A stretch of DNA of 53,597 bases, from the NCBI RefSeq assembly GCF_000798815.1, contig NZ_JTLD01000011.1:1-53597 (forward strand), given 5' to 3'. Positions 1-9,473 of the stretch are shown piece by piece. The notes beneath the pieces are model-generated. The model saw only the letters and a list, made by a program, of their open reading frames with translations. It searched no databases and was not told the DNA's origin. The number at the start of each line of letters is the position of its first letter. Position 1 is the first letter of the stretch. This stretch comes from Alistipes sp. ZOR0009. GTDB taxonomy: Bacteria; Bacteroidota; Bacteroidia; Bacteroidales; ZOR0009. Both the position numbers and the translations under genes were made by a program.

Positions 1-280
1 CTTTCCCGAGCCTTGGTTTTAGCTCCCCATTCGAGGAAAACCGCCATGCATGCTGCACCTCCATACGCTAGCCAACCGTCAACTCTTTCTAGCAATATGT
101 CAATACACCTTCAAAGAACCTGCCTTAAATTTAGCTTATGAAAAACAAATTTCAAAATGTATAAAGATAGCCTTCCCGTTTTTATATTGGGGAGTAAGGC
201 CTCTTTTTCGGTTGAGACTAGGCTCATAAAACGCACAAAAACAGCATTTACAGGCAACCTTCACAAAGGGAGTCTGGAAT
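1..280. other. left-edge stretch with no supported gene
   Basis: I see no convincing gene here. On the minus strand a short frame could start at about position 64 and run off the left edge, but only about 21 codons are visible, so it is not called. No repeat or RNA gene is evident. Confidence 0.5.
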
Positions 281-314
281 AAAAAAGAGGGAACCTGCAA
301 GCAAATCCCCTCTT
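281..314 (-). terminator. intrinsic terminator of the SusC-like gene
   Basis: The arms AAGAGGG (285-291) and CCCTCTT (308-314) form a hairpin. On the minus strand it is followed by a run of six Ts (281-286). It lies about 20 bases after the receptor stop codon, so the receptor gene appears to be transcribed alone with no SusD behind it. Confidence 0.75.
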
Positions 315-334
315 CTATAGTGTTAATATTGCAG

Positions 335-2869
335 CTACAGCGTTAGCTCCAGCCCAACAGAAAATATACGTGGACGAGGGTACCTTCCCGCCTCATCTAT
401 CCCCGACGATACCTCGGGATCGACTCCCGAATAGCCGCTAATAAGGAAGGCATTCTGAACGGTTGCCGACAAGTGCGGCCTAAGCTTCCCTCCAAAGGTG
501 TAGCCCAACGAGATGTACTCCATGCGGAAAAAAGAACCATTCTCGACGTAAAAATCGGATGAAAGCTCCGGCCATACAAAAGAGCTCCGCTCTACGAGCT
601 TCGGAATGTTCGCTATCGGCCATGTATGTAATCGTTCGTAGTACGAATAGGACGCGGTACCATTATACACGTAGCCACCCCACGAGGCCCTTCCCAGTAG
701 ATCTAAGCTCCAGCTTTTATACCGAAGCTGAGAGTGCAACGACATCAGCGTAGATGGGATGGATTTTTTGTAGGCATAATAATCGTCCAACGAGTTACCG
801 ATTACCCCCAAATCTTCGTACCTCCCCGCTTTTGGCTTTCCATTTGCATCGTAAATCTGCTTCCTCATGAAAAAAGCTCCGATAGGCTCTCCCGTTTTCT
901 GCACCTTAACTCCGTTTATTTGCGTTATGCAGGAATCTACATCGTTGGTTGCGTACGACATGGAAAGGCCCATACGCCAGCTAAAGTCCTCTATTTTTAG
1001 GAGCAAGGCCTGTACCGACAGCTCCAAGTTGGACGATTTAAGGGAACCCGAATTAATAAGAGCCAAATTATTGAAATATGCCCCAGAAGGGTATAGAACA
1101 GTGGTTACAACATCATTCACCTTGTTGCGCTGGTAGGCAACCAAGGCGGCAACCCTACCAGAGTAAAGCTCCACCTGCCCTCCAACACGGAAGTTGGTAA
1201 CGCTGCTTGGCTTAATATCCGAAGAAATCAAACCAGAAAAGCCAAACTCTGTTCCATCGTGCGTTTTTCCGATAGATGCAAATAGGCTGAGCTGGCTAAC
1301 GGCAGTAGAGCTTAGCAGAAAAGACTCCTTTTTTATGTTCCAGGAACCATTGATGGTATACGAATTGAGGTCGGCATCCTTTCCGAAAAAGGAGTACTTC
1401 CGATTATGGAAGTTTAGACCAACCTGATACCTATCCAAAAGGCTGTAGCTAAACCTTGCAAAAGTGCCCTTATCCTTGGTGTCTACAGTCAGATCATTGT
1501 CGCTTTTCAGGCTACCCATTCTATTTAACACATCGAAGTAAGTGCTGCTAAAGCTGGTTCTCGAAATACCTACAGCCGCCTGAACCGATGATTGGAGCCA
1601 CTTAAAATCCTTGTCGTAAGCTGCAGATAAATCCCAATTGGTATAGTCCACATCCTTACTTTGGATGTACGATAAAGCCCCTCTCCACTTTGTCCAAGCC
1701 GCGTTGCTATCGTCGCTATTATGCTGATCTTGCAGGGTACTTACGTTAGCAAACCCAGCCGCAAAGCTTAGCTCCTTCAGGAAGGGAAGCCTATAGGTAG
1801 CCTTAATGCTTTCGTTAATGTGCCGAACCTTGTTAGACCTATCAACCTGATTTAGGAGCGCAACTGGATTATTTGCACCCGCAGTTTCGAGGTTGCCATA
1901 GTAGCCTCCGTACTTATTATCCTCATAAATGGGAAATGTTGGATTAAAAAAGATGGCATTTTTAATCGGATTCTCGGGATTTTGGCCGTAAATAGTCTGC
2001 ATAGGGGTACTTTTCTCCTTTGCAAACCAAACACCCATATCAACCTTCAGATCATCATTAAAAAAGGATGGACTTAGGGCAATTGCTCCCGTAAAACGGC
2101 GGTAGTCGGTGGTTTTTACCACTCCTTGCTGATCGGTATAGCCAATCGAAGCTCGAATAGGGATACCGCTGCGGCTATCGGACAAAGCAACGCTATGCTG
2201 ATGGCCAAAGGAGTTTTGATAGATGGCATCCTGCCAATTGGTATTAGCAGAGCCTAAGCGAGCTGCCGCTTCTGGCCAGAAGGTTCTTACCACCTCCCTA
2301 AACTCATTGGCAGAATATACGTCAACCTGCTTAGGGACGTAAGAAACCGAAGCAGAACCAGTATAGGCAACCCGTAGCGTGCTGGTAGGGCTCTTTGTCG
2401 TCACGATGATAGCACCATTAACCGCCCGATCTCCATATATGGAGGCCGCAGTTCCCCCATCAACAAACGAGATGGAGGCAATATCATCGAGGTTCAGAAA
2501 TCCAATATCTCCGTAAATAGGGATATTATCGACCACGTAAAAGGTTACTGGCGAAAGATTGAAGGAGGTAAAGAGCCTGTTGTATACCTCAAACGGTTTG
2601 CCTGGTTCGCCTGCCGAATAAATGTTAAGCCCGGGGATCTGCCCCTGAATCAGCGAGGGCAGCTGTACGTTAAATCCCTTGGCAAATCGATGTGGAGAAA
2701 CACCCGAAGCGCTATCCTTTTTAGGAATATAACCTAGGTAGGAAACATTTTTGCGACCATTCTTCGAATTTGTAGAATCTCTATCATTCAAAGAATATGC
2801 GCTAAAAACATAGAAAATCAAGGCTAAAGAAAGAATTGACTTCTTGTGAAGAAGATGTTTTAAGTGCAT
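335..2869 (-). CDS. SusC/RagA-like TonB-dependent outer-membrane receptor (orphan, short)
   Basis: This is a predicted outer-membrane beta-barrel transporter, driven by TonB, for a glycan or other large nutrient. The start is set at 2869 because the protein then begins with a basic stretch and a hydrophobic signal peptide (MHLKHLLHKKS, then LALIFYVFSAYS). The mature part goes almost directly into a plug domain, with the SusC-like landmarks LIQGQIPGLNI, FYVVDNIPIYGD, LDDIASISFVDGG and IYGDRAVNGAIIVTT. A long aromatic-rich barrel follows, and the C-terminus GLELTL is typical of the last strand. At about 844 residues it is shorter than most SusC proteins. It lacks the usual N-terminal carboxypeptidase-regulatory-like domain, and the IRIRG motif is lost. 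No SusD gene lies next to it and a terminator follows, so the partner and substrate are unknown. Confidence 0.85.
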   Translation of the reverse strand: MHLKHLLHKKSILSLALIFYVFSAYSLNDRDSTNSKNGRKNVSYLGYIPKKDSASGVSPHRFAKGFNVQLPSLIQGQIPGLNIYSAGEPGKPFEVYNRLFTSFNLSPVTFYVVDNIPIYGDIGFLNLDDIASISFVDGGTAASIYGDRAVNGAIIVTTKSPTSTLRVAYTGSASVSYVPKQVDVYSANEFREVVRTFWPEAAARLGSANTNWQDAIYQNSFGHQHSVALSDSRSGIPIRASIGYTDQQGVVKTTDYRRFTGAIALSPSFFNDDLKVDMGVWFAKEKSTPMQTIYGQNPENPIKNAIFFNPTFPIYEDNKYGGYYGNLETAGANNPVALLNQVDRSNKVRHINESIKATYRLPFLKELSFAAGFANVSTLQDQHNSDDSNAAWTKWRGALSYIQSKDVDYTNWDLSAAYDKDFKWLQSSVQAAVGISRTSFSSTYFDVLNRMGSLKSDNDLTVDTKDKGTFARFSYSLLDRYQVGLNFHNRKYSFFGKDADLNSYTINGSWNIKKESFLLSSTAVSQLSLFASIGKTHDGTEFGFSGLISSDIKPSSVTNFRVGGQVELYSGRVAALVAYQRNKVNDVVTTVLYPSGAYFNNLALINSGSLKSSNLELSVQALLLKIEDFSWRMGLSMSYATNDVDSCITQINGVKVQKTGEPIGAFFMRKQIYDANGKPKAGRYEDLGVIGNSLDDYYAYKKSIPSTLMSLHSQLRYKSWSLDLLGRASWGGYVYNGTASYSYYERLHTWPIANIPKLVERSSFVWPELSSDFYVENGSFFRMEYISLGYTFGGKLRPHLSATVQNAFLISGYSGVDPEVSSGIDEAGRYPRPRIFSVGLELTL

Positions 2870-3204
2870 TAAAATAAGATTTATTAAATCATAATTAGCT
2901 GACAAGATACTCTTTTATTCACTTTGTAAAAACACGCAAAATATACTAAATCCAATACCTCACTTACGCTCTTCCATATCCGTGCCTACTACAGCCCCAA
3001 AGCGGCTACAAGCATCCTAAATAATCCCATTACATACGGGTAGCTACACGGAAAGATGGACATCAAATACGAAGCCAGCAATTTACAGAATGATAAAGCT
3101 AACGGCACACCAAGCTAGCTCGCAAGCGCCATCTTGCACCAGTAAAAGATGCAGATACCAATCGAATCGATATGCACAGTAAACTTCAATAAATATCTAG
3201 GATT
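2870..3204. other. divergent intergenic region between receptor and PHP lipoprotein
   Basis: About 335 bases separate two divergent genes and must hold both promoters. A near-match to the Bacteroidota -7 box (TATATTTTG on the minus strand, about 70 bases before the receptor start) is visible. No clear -33 partner, operator or hairpin was found. Confidence 0.4.
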
Positions 3205-4770
3205 ATGAACTTTTATTCGCGCATCATTCCCCTGCTAGCTATAGGGGCATTAATGGCAACAAGCTGCTCTGAGGACAAAACCGATGCAGAATCGCCCTAC
3301 ACCCCACCGGTGGAGAAGGGCGTTTACTTGGCGGGCGACTTCCACCAGCATACCACCTACACCGATGGTAGCTGGTCTATCGCACACCTAATGAAAAAGA
3401 ACAACGAGTACAACCTCGACTGGTGGGCCAACAGCGAGCACGGCGGTGCATCAACCTTCGATGGCGCCCTTTCGGGAACCGACCTAAACGGAACTGTAAC
3501 TTGGGCTTCCAAGACGCCCTGCCCTTCAGTAGGAACAGACAATGGCGGAAACATGTGGAGATGGCAAACGATCAAGGATTTCAGCTTTGGCGAGCTGCTT
3601 AAGGCAAGGTCACTATACCCTACCAAAACCATTATTCAGGGGATGGAGTGGAACGTACCCGGACATGAGCACGCCAGTACCGCCATTGTAGGCAACCAGT
3701 TTACCTCTAAACCCGAGGCTAACGCCGTCGCGGAGTTCGAGTACAAGTTCGACAACAGCGATAAGGATACCGAAGGTGGAAAAGCGCAGGGCTGGACAAA
3801 GAGTACCAAAACAGGCCATGAAAAAACGCTGGAGGCCATTGCTTGGATGCAGGCCAACTACCCCAAGTGTAGCTGGGTAATTCCGGCACATCCCGAACGT
3901 AAGGGGCTATACACCGTTGCCGATTTTAGGGATATGAACAACGCCGGACCCGATGTTTGCTTCGGTTTCGAAAGCATGCCAGGACACCAGAAGTCGCCAG
4001 AGCGCGGCGAGTACAAGGCATCGAGCAAAACCTACGGTACCTGCACCTACGGTGGATGCGGCTACATGTCGGCCAAGGTGGGCGGATTGTGGGATGCGCT
4101 CCTTAGCGAAGGTCGCCACTTCTGGCTATTTGCCAACAGCGATTTTCACGATGTAACCAACGATTTCTACCCTGGCGAATACCAGAAAACTTTTATAAAT
4201 GTAACAACCCCCACCAGCGCGCAGGCCATTGCCGATGGGCTACGCTCGGGCAACAGCTTTGTGGTTACAGGTTCGCTTATCGACAAGCTGAACTTCTTTG
4301 CCGGCAACGCCACCATGGGCGAAACCTTCAGCGTTACCGGTAGTACCGTTACCATATACATCAAATTCCACGATGCTGGTAGCAAAAAGGTCAACCATAT
4401 CGACCTAATTGCTGGGAAAGTTTCGGGGCTTATGAATCCAACCAGCGCCGATTACAAGATCGATCAGGTGTCGACCACCAAGGTGGTTGCCCGTTTCGAC
4501 GCCACAGGTGGTGTAAGCGACAGTAAAGGTTTGGTTAGCACCAAATGGAAGGATTTAGGCAACGGCTTCAAGGAGGTTATCTACACCGTAAAAGAGGTGT
4601 CGGGCAGCATGTACTTCCGCCTACGTGGAACCAACCTCGGTTTAGGCGTGGCTAACGAAACCGATGCCGACGGCAATCCACTTGCCGATAGCCTACAGGA
4701 ACCCAACAATGCCGAAAAGGCGCTTGCCGATCTGTGGTTCTACACCAACCCCATTTTCATTAAGAAGTAG
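3205..4770 (+). CDS. PHP-domain metal-dependent phosphoesterase-like surface lipoprotein
   Basis: This is a predicted lipoprotein with a PHP-type metal-binding fold. The signal peptide ends at Cys21 (MATSC). The next residues, SED, resemble the Bacteroidota lipoprotein export signal, so surface display is likely. Metal-ligand motifs seen are DFHQHTTYTDG (His47/His49), NSEHGG (Glu78/His79), GMEWNVPGHEH, PAHPERKG and NSDFHD, in the order usual for PHP proteins. A beta-rich C-terminal part follows from about residue 370. Known PHP proteins hydrolyse phosphoester bonds with two or three metal ions, and the substrate here is unknown. It is divergent from the SusC-like receptor, which hints at a shared job but does not prove it. 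Confidence 0.75.
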   Translation: MNFYSRIIPLLAIGALMATSCSEDKTDAESPYTPPVEKGVYLAGDFHQHTTYTDGSWSIAHLMKKNNEYNLDWWANSEHGGASTFDGALSGTDLNGTVTWASKTPCPSVGTDNGGNMWRWQTIKDFSFGELLKARSLYPTKTIIQGMEWNVPGHEHASTAIVGNQFTSKPEANAVAEFEYKFDNSDKDTEGGKAQGWTKSTKTGHEKTLEAIAWMQANYPKCSWVIPAHPERKGLYTVADFRDMNNAGPDVCFGFESMPGHQKSPERGEYKASSKTYGTCTYGGCGYMSAKVGGLWDALLSEGRHFWLFANSDFHDVTNDFYPGEYQKTFINVTTPTSAQAIADGLRSGNSFVVTGSLIDKLNFFAGNATMGETFSVTGSTVTIYIKFHDAGSKKVNHIDLIAGKVSGLMNPTSADYKIDQVSTTKVVARFDATGGVSDSKGLVSTKWKDLGNGFKEVIYTVKEVSGSMYFRLRGTNLGLGVANETDADGNPLADSLQEPNNAEKALADLWFYTNPIFIKK

Positions 4771-4853
4771 AGAGCAGCAGCTATAAGATTCCTACAGCAT
4801 TCTCGCGTTGAGAACCGTTAGCATTAACCATGCTATCCTTTTGCAAAAAGCGG

Positions 4854-4879
4854 GGCCACAGATTTTGTCTGTGGCCTTT
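4854..4879 (+). terminator. intrinsic terminator after the PHP lipoprotein
   Basis: A perfect 9-bp stem GGCCACAGA/TCTGTGGCC (4854-4862 with 4868-4876) closes a TTTTG loop and is followed by TTT. It lies 84 bases after the stop codon. Confidence 0.65.
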
Positions 4880-4971
4880 GCATGTATATTTAAGACTCCT
4901 GCGCATTTTCAGAATCGACAACAACATTGCAAGAAAGATGCTACTTTTAGGCAAACTATATAGCAACAGAA

Positions 4972-5784
4972 ATGGGAAGTAAGAGGACAGAACTTATACC
5001 ATTTCATTTTAAGTATACCATGGAGCACCTACTTCAGTTAACCTCTCAAAACATCGAAAACGAGCATATTTGCTGCGCCTTTTCGGACAAAAAATGCGGT
5101 GAAGGCTACCTGCTAAAAAAGCGGTGGCTACAGGAGGAATTTTGCAAGGACTATACGTTTGTTCGACTCGATGCCAGAGCAAAGGTATTTATAGAGTACG
5201 GCCCTGCTGAAATGGGATGGATGCCCGTTGTCGCACCGGGCTACCTGCTGTTGGGCTGCTTTTGGGTGTCTGGACAGCATAAAGGGAAAGGTTATGCCAA
5301 GAAGCTGCTACAGCACGCAATCGACGCTGCCAAGGCACAAGGTAAAAGCGGACTTGTAGCGGTTGTCGGAAAAAGAAAGCTTCCTTTTATGGGAGATGGC
5401 AAATGGCTTCTACGTCAAGGTTTCGAGGCGTGCGACACGCTAGATTCGGGTTTCGAGCTACTTACGCTAAAGATTGATAAAGATGCATCGTCTCCTCGCT
5501 TTGCACCATCCGCGATAAAGGGAACACCTACTACCAACAATGGTTTTGTTGCCTACTACTCCAACCGCTGCCCCTTTACCGAATACCACGTTAACACCTC
5601 GCTGGTTGAAGCAGTCCAAAAAAGGGCAATTCCGCTGACCATCGTTAAGCTAGAAACCATGGAGCAGGCACAGATGGCTCCCTCTCCTGCCACCATATTT
5701 AGCCTATACTACAACGGTAAGTTTATAGCTACCGATATCAGCATTTGCCTAGATAGCCGGATGGATAAAATGCTAAAAGGTTAA
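4972..5784 (+). CDS. GNAT N-acetyltransferase with C-terminal YoaP-like domain
   Basis: This is a cytosolic acetyltransferase of the GNAT superfamily. The acetyl-CoA binding motif GQHKGKGYAKKLL spans residues 101-113, with the Q-x-x-G-x-G signature. The region from about residue 190 (YYSNRCPFTEYHV, then SPATIFSLYYNGKF) resembles the YoaP-like domain that often follows such GNAT domains. Cys200 in NRCPF looks thioredoxin-like in placement. A second possible start is the Met at codon 17 (5020). The first start is kept because a TACTTTTA box at 4942-4949 gives it a short leader. The acyl acceptor is unknown. Confidence 0.7.
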   Translation: MGSKRTELIPFHFKYTMEHLLQLTSQNIENEHICCAFSDKKCGEGYLLKKRWLQEEFCKDYTFVRLDARAKVFIEYGPAEMGWMPVVAPGYLLLGCFWVSGQHKGKGYAKKLLQHAIDAAKAQGKSGLVAVVGKRKLPFMGDGKWLLRQGFEACDTLDSGFELLTLKIDKDASSPRFAPSAIKGTPTTNNGFVAYYSNRCPFTEYHVNTSLVEAVQKRAIPLTIVKLETMEQAQMAPSPATIFSLYYNGKFIATDISICLDSRMDKMLKG

Positions 5785-5800
5785 CGTCGCCATAAAAACA

Positions 5801-5830
5801 AAGCGTAGGCCATTACGGCCTACGCTTTTT
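5801..5830 (+). terminator. intrinsic terminator between acetyltransferase and MATE gene
   Basis: An 11-bp perfect stem AAGCGTAGGCC/GGCCTACGCTT with loop ATTAC is followed by TTT. It sits between convergent genes and may serve mainly the plus-strand gene. Confidence 0.85.
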
Positions 5831-5888
5831 GTAGGGCAGCATTCCACCCTACATAGGTTAATTTAAACGGTATCGAAACTAAAAACGG

Positions 5889-7247
5889 CTATATACCCTT
5901 CTCTCTTTGCTGACGCATCAGGAGATTGATGGTATACATAAACCAAATAGGAAGCACAATCCCCTTACACCAGGTAGAGATGGTTATAGCCCACCATACC
6001 CCCGAGAGTTCGAGAGAAGTTGCAGTTAGCAGCAACGCCAACGGAATGCGCGCTCCTGTAAACAGAATACTTTGAATAGATGGAGGCAGCGTTTTGCCAA
6101 TTCCAGTAAACGCTCCTGTTGAGGCTATTTCGAATACCATAAATAGCTGCGAGTAGCCCAAAATACGAAGGTATACCGCACCACTAGCAATAGCAGCAGG
6201 TTCTGGTACAAATATGCCAAATATCTTATCGCCAAACAGCACAAAAGCGGTACCAGTTATAAGTCCCCAAACAGTCATTATACCCATGGTATCGAAATAG
6301 GCACGACGTATGCGCCCCAGCTGTCTTGCCCCATAGTTTTGCCCTACAAAAGCGCTCAGCGCCGATGAAAACCCTTGGGCAGTATTCCACGATATAGCTT
6401 CAATCTGCGCCCCAACGCTTTGAGTGGTAACACCAATGTACCCCCATTCTGCAGCAATACGTGCTAGATTCATAGAAAAGAGGGCAAACAGCGAATTCTG
6501 TAAGCTGGCAGGAAAGCCACGCTTAAAAATCATCTTCACATAGTACCATTGCGGCTTAACAAGCACCCTAAAGTTTTTAAACAGCTTACGAGGGCCTGCT
6601 ATTTCAATTAGAAAGATGGTGGTAACCAGCCCCTGCGCTAAGGTAGTAGCCAAAGCAGCACCAGCAACGCCCATCTTAGGAAATCCTATTCCAAAAATCA
6701 GAAAAGGATCGAGCACAATATTAAAAACCAACCCAACCACACTTACGTAAAATGGCACCTTACTTTGGCCAGATGCGTTGTAAATCCCCGAAAAAGTGGC
6801 GTTTAAAAAGATAAATGGAGCACTAAACGCGGTGATACGTAAAAAGGTAACCCCTTCTTGGGTAATAGACTCCGTCATCCCAAAAAAACCAATTAGCAAA
6901 GGTGCCGCCACGAAAAGAAAAATTCCGTATAGAATAGAAAGGCCCAAAGCCAACGTTAAGCTCGTAGAGGCAAACATTTTTGCCTTATCCATTTGGCCTG
7001 CACCGATCGACTGCGAAACACCTACCTCTACGCCAATACGCGTATTCAGCGAAATAGAAATAGCTAACCATACAAAAAAACCAGCCGCACCCGCCGCTGC
7101 AACTGCAGCACTACCTAAGCGTCCTAGCCAAGCGATATCTATCATCGTATAGGCCATCTGCACAAAAGAAGTTGCCATAATGGGCAACGCCAGCTTCACC
7201 AGCTGAGGGATTATTGCTCCCTTCGTAAAATCTTTTATCCGATTCAA
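5889..7247 (-). CDS. MATE family (NorM-like) multidrug/cation antiporter
   Basis: This is a polytopic inner-membrane exporter that moves organic cations or drugs out in exchange for Na+ or H+. The N-terminus KDFTKGAIIPQLVKLALPIM and the following MAYTMIDIAWLGRLG are the standard opening of MATE proteins. About 12 hydrophobic helices follow over 452 residues, the normal family length. The start codon is TTG at 7247: no ATG lies between it and an upstream in-frame stop, and the first internal ATG would remove the conserved N-terminus. A TAACTTTG -7 box lies 17 bases upstream, giving a very short leader. The substrate cannot be told from sequence. Confidence 0.88.
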   Translation of the reverse strand: MNRIKDFTKGAIIPQLVKLALPIMATSFVQMAYTMIDIAWLGRLGSAAVAAAGAAGFFVWLAISISLNTRIGVEVGVSQSIGAGQMDKAKMFASTSLTLALGLSILYGIFLFVAAPLLIGFFGMTESITQEGVTFLRITAFSAPFIFLNATFSGIYNASGQSKVPFYVSVVGLVFNIVLDPFLIFGIGFPKMGVAGAALATTLAQGLVTTIFLIEIAGPRKLFKNFRVLVKPQWYYVKMIFKRGFPASLQNSLFALFSMNLARIAAEWGYIGVTTQSVGAQIEAISWNTAQGFSSALSAFVGQNYGARQLGRIRRAYFDTMGIMTVWGLITGTAFVLFGDKIFGIFVPEPAAIASGAVYLRILGYSQLFMVFEIASTGAFTGIGKTLPPSIQSILFTGARIPLALLLTATSLELSGVWWAITISTWCKGIVLPIWFMYTINLLMRQQREKGI

Positions 7248-7263
7248 TTTGAGAAAATTTTGG

Positions 7264-7271
7264 CAAAGTTA
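7264..7271 (-). promoter_or_regulatory. candidate -7 box of the MATE gene
   Basis: On the minus strand this reads TAACTTTG, an exact match to the Bacteroidota TAnnTTTG box. No good -33 TTTG was found at the right distance. Confidence 0.4.
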
Positions 7272-7353
7272 GAACAAAAACGTTAACACACGAAGTGCAA
7301 AAACGTAGCATTATGTCAACAATCGCTAGGCTTTCGTAAAAACCATTAAAGAC

Positions 7354-7388
7354 AAAAACCCCGTTGGCTGCTCTGCCAACGGGGTTTT
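7354..7388 (-). terminator. strong intrinsic terminator of the LysM gene
   Basis: A 14-bp stem AAAACCCCGTTGGC/GCCAACGGGGTTTT with a 6-base loop lies 21 bases past the stop of the LysM gene. On the minus strand it ends in a T-run. It separates that gene from the MATE gene. Confidence 0.9.
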
Positions 7389-7408
7389 ACTATTGAAAGT
7401 AAGTTCGT

Positions 7409-9235
7409 CTACTTCACTTTAACCACCCGAAAATTTTCGGTATGCTTAATTAAAACCGCATCCTTATTAATGTACCCCCCCTTTTCGGCAGCTTTCACAA
7501 AATGGAATGGGGTTTGAATGTTAGGCTTACTTATGCTAGGAAGAGCGCCTATAAAGTCTGTCCCATAGCTTTTCATGACATCAATAAAGTAGTAGGCCAC
7601 ATCAAAACCTCTAAAGGCGTAGTTATTGGGTTCTGTTTTGTAAAAATTACGGAAGTTACGAACAAACGATTTGGCCCCCGATTCGGCATAGTCAACATGG
7701 TTTGCAAGGAAAATCTCCACGTTGCAATCGTGCATATAGGCCATGTCTATACTAGTAAACTTCTGCCATTTTGAGGTTCCTAACACCTCCACCTCGTATC
7801 CTTTTGCCGCAATGGAAAGGTTTTGAAGAAAGTCGAGAACAAAAACCTCATTATTAGATAATACTACAAATCGGTTCTTTTTTCCGCTTACCAACTTAGA
7901 CTTTAGGGCCTCGCGCTGGTTTTGCGCATATCCTCCCTGACGGTACGAAAGTTCGGGAAGCTTATCCTTTAGTAATGTCTTGAATTCCTTAACCATTTTA
8001 GCATCAGAACCATCAGCCGGAACAACCAAAACCGTTCGTCCATCGTTACGCTTGGCATACTCTACCGTCTTTTTTACAATCACCTCGTTGTCGGTTGCCA
8101 CCTGAATAAGGTAAGGGTTTTGCACCACATCCTCATCAATTATAGAAAGAGGCGAAACCATGGGAATGCTATACTTCTCGGCAAAAGGAGCGACTGCAAG
8201 CACCGCAGGGCGATAAACTGGGCCAATAATCAAATCGGCCGATTTGAGTGCCGGATTTTTTAGGGCTCTATTCAACGCCTCCTTATCTTGATCATTCTTA
8301 GTATCAACTACGGTCAAATTAACAGAAACACCCCTATTCTTTAGCGAGTCTAAGGCAAGCAAGGTACCTTGATAGTACTGCAGCATATCCTCCTGACGGC
8401 GTACGCTATTTTTTCCGAGGGTATCGCCTCCGTTTGCAATGCTCATAGGCAGCATTAGCACAACGTTAAAAGGCTTACTCGGATCGTGCTTAAAGGATTT
8501 AGGTTCCTTAATCGCAGAAGTTGGTTTATCGATCTTTTCATCCTGCTTTTCTACCACTTTTGAAGTAGCTGGGATAACAAGGGTCTGCCCAACCTTTGGA
8601 CCATCCGCTTCTAATCCAGGATTGGCATCAGTTAGCTCCTTTACAGTTATATTGTACTTTCTAGAAATAGAATAAACGGATTCTTTAGGTTGCACCTCGT
8701 GAGCTGCTTTTCCCTTGCCTTTTACCTCTTTAGTTTCTGGCTTAATATTTTCCTGAAGCATGCTGGATGTTCTCTCATCCAACTTCACATTTTTCGAGTT
8801 GGGAATATACAACGACTGATTTTCCTTTACGCTCGTATTTTGGAGCATGTTCAGCTTCGAAAGAACGTCAACAGGAACATTGTACGCCCGAGAAATGGCA
8901 TAAAGCGTCTCTCCCTTCTTGACAATATGGTAGGTATCCTTGTTGGGGTTTGGATTTTTTAGATCCTGTACAACAGGAATCTTAAGCGAATTTCCCGCCT
9001 TTACACCCTTATATAGCTCTGGATTGCTCTCGATAATGGCGGCTTGAGCTATTTGGTAGGCACGAGCAATACTATAAAGCGTCTCGCCGGGTTTAACCGT
9101 ATGGATGTAGTAAAATTTACCCGAAATCTTAACCTTTTCCTTCGAAACCTTAACCGCCACAGAGTCGTTTTGGCTATAAACGGCACCGCTAACTAGGATT
9201 GCTGCAGCAAAAGGAATCACCAAGTATCTCTTCAT
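7409..9235 (-). CDS. LysM-repeat protein with C-terminal periplasmic ligand-binding domain
   Basis: This is a secreted, cell-wall-associated protein. It has a signal peptide (residues 1-21, ending GAVYSQ) and three LysM repeats at about 42-87, 102-145 and 179-222. Each repeat has the H-V-K-x-G-E-T-L-Y-x-I-A/S-R pattern and ends in an IP motif. After a Lys-rich linker, residues 255-605 form a type-1 periplasmic binding fold resembling Leu/Ile/Val-type substrate-binding proteins (FNVVLMLPMS, DLIIGPVY, PMVSPLS). LysM domains bind peptidoglycan or GlcNAc chains. No ABC transporter genes are adjacent, so a structural or sensing role is as likely as transport. This domain pairing is common in Bacteroidota, where function is not settled. 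Confidence 0.82.
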   Translation of the reverse strand: MKRYLVIPFAAAILVSGAVYSQNDSVAVKVSKEKVKISGKFYYIHTVKPGETLYSIARAYQIAQAAIIESNPELYKGVKAGNSLKIPVVQDLKNPNPNKDTYHIVKKGETLYAISRAYNVPVDVLSKLNMLQNTSVKENQSLYIPNSKNVKLDERTSSMLQENIKPETKEVKGKGKAAHEVQPKESVYSISRKYNITVKELTDANPGLEADGPKVGQTLVIPATSKVVEKQDEKIDKPTSAIKEPKSFKHDPSKPFNVVLMLPMSIANGGDTLGKNSVRRQEDMLQYYQGTLLALDSLKNRGVSVNLTVVDTKNDQDKEALNRALKNPALKSADLIIGPVYRPAVLAVAPFAEKYSIPMVSPLSIIDEDVVQNPYLIQVATDNEVIVKKTVEYAKRNDGRTVLVVPADGSDAKMVKEFKTLLKDKLPELSYRQGGYAQNQREALKSKLVSGKKNRFVVLSNNEVFVLDFLQNLSIAAKGYEVEVLGTSKWQKFTSIDMAYMHDCNVEIFLANHVDYAESGAKSFVRNFRNFYKTEPNNYAFRGFDVAYYFIDVMKSYGTDFIGALPSISKPNIQTPFHFVKAAEKGGYINKDAVLIKHTENFRVVKVK

Positions 9236-9328
9236 TCGAATGTATTTATTTTTAACGTTTTGGATGCTCTACAAAATGGCTACAAAAGCCTGCAGACGAC
9301 ATCTCATCTAAGAAAATATAGATTACTA

Positions 9329-9336
9329 CAAAACTA
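9329..9336 (-). promoter_or_regulatory. candidate -7 box upstream of the LysM gene
   Basis: On the minus strand this reads TAGTTTTG, an exact TAnnTTTG match, about 95 bases before the start codon. The -33 element is not clear. Confidence 0.3.
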
Positions 9337-9441
9337 TAAAAGTAAAGGGAGATAACGAAATATAACCGCCTCAAAGCTTAAATATATCGTAAAAGGCGCA
9401 ACCGATACCTCCTTCCAGGATTTTCAATCGCGAAAAATCCG

Positions 9442-9449
9442 TATGTTTG
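9442..9449 (+). promoter_or_regulatory. -7 box of the SNF2 helicase gene
   Basis: TATGTTTG matches TAnnTTTG exactly and lies 25 bases before the ATG at 9474. A weak -33 element (TTTTC) lies about 18 bases upstream. An in-frame TTG at 9447 lies inside this box, which argues against it as the start codon. Confidence 0.5.
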
Positions 9450-9473
9450 CCTGCTTATAAGAAGTCCATAAAA

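Noticed and set aside
1-4770. A SusCD polysaccharide utilisation locus at the left end
   Set aside because: No SusD-like gene is present and a terminator follows the receptor, so only an orphan receptor is supported.
9447-9473. Upstream TTG start for the SNF2 helicase
   Set aside because: The TTG lies inside a perfect -7 promoter box; the ATG at 9474 is preferred.
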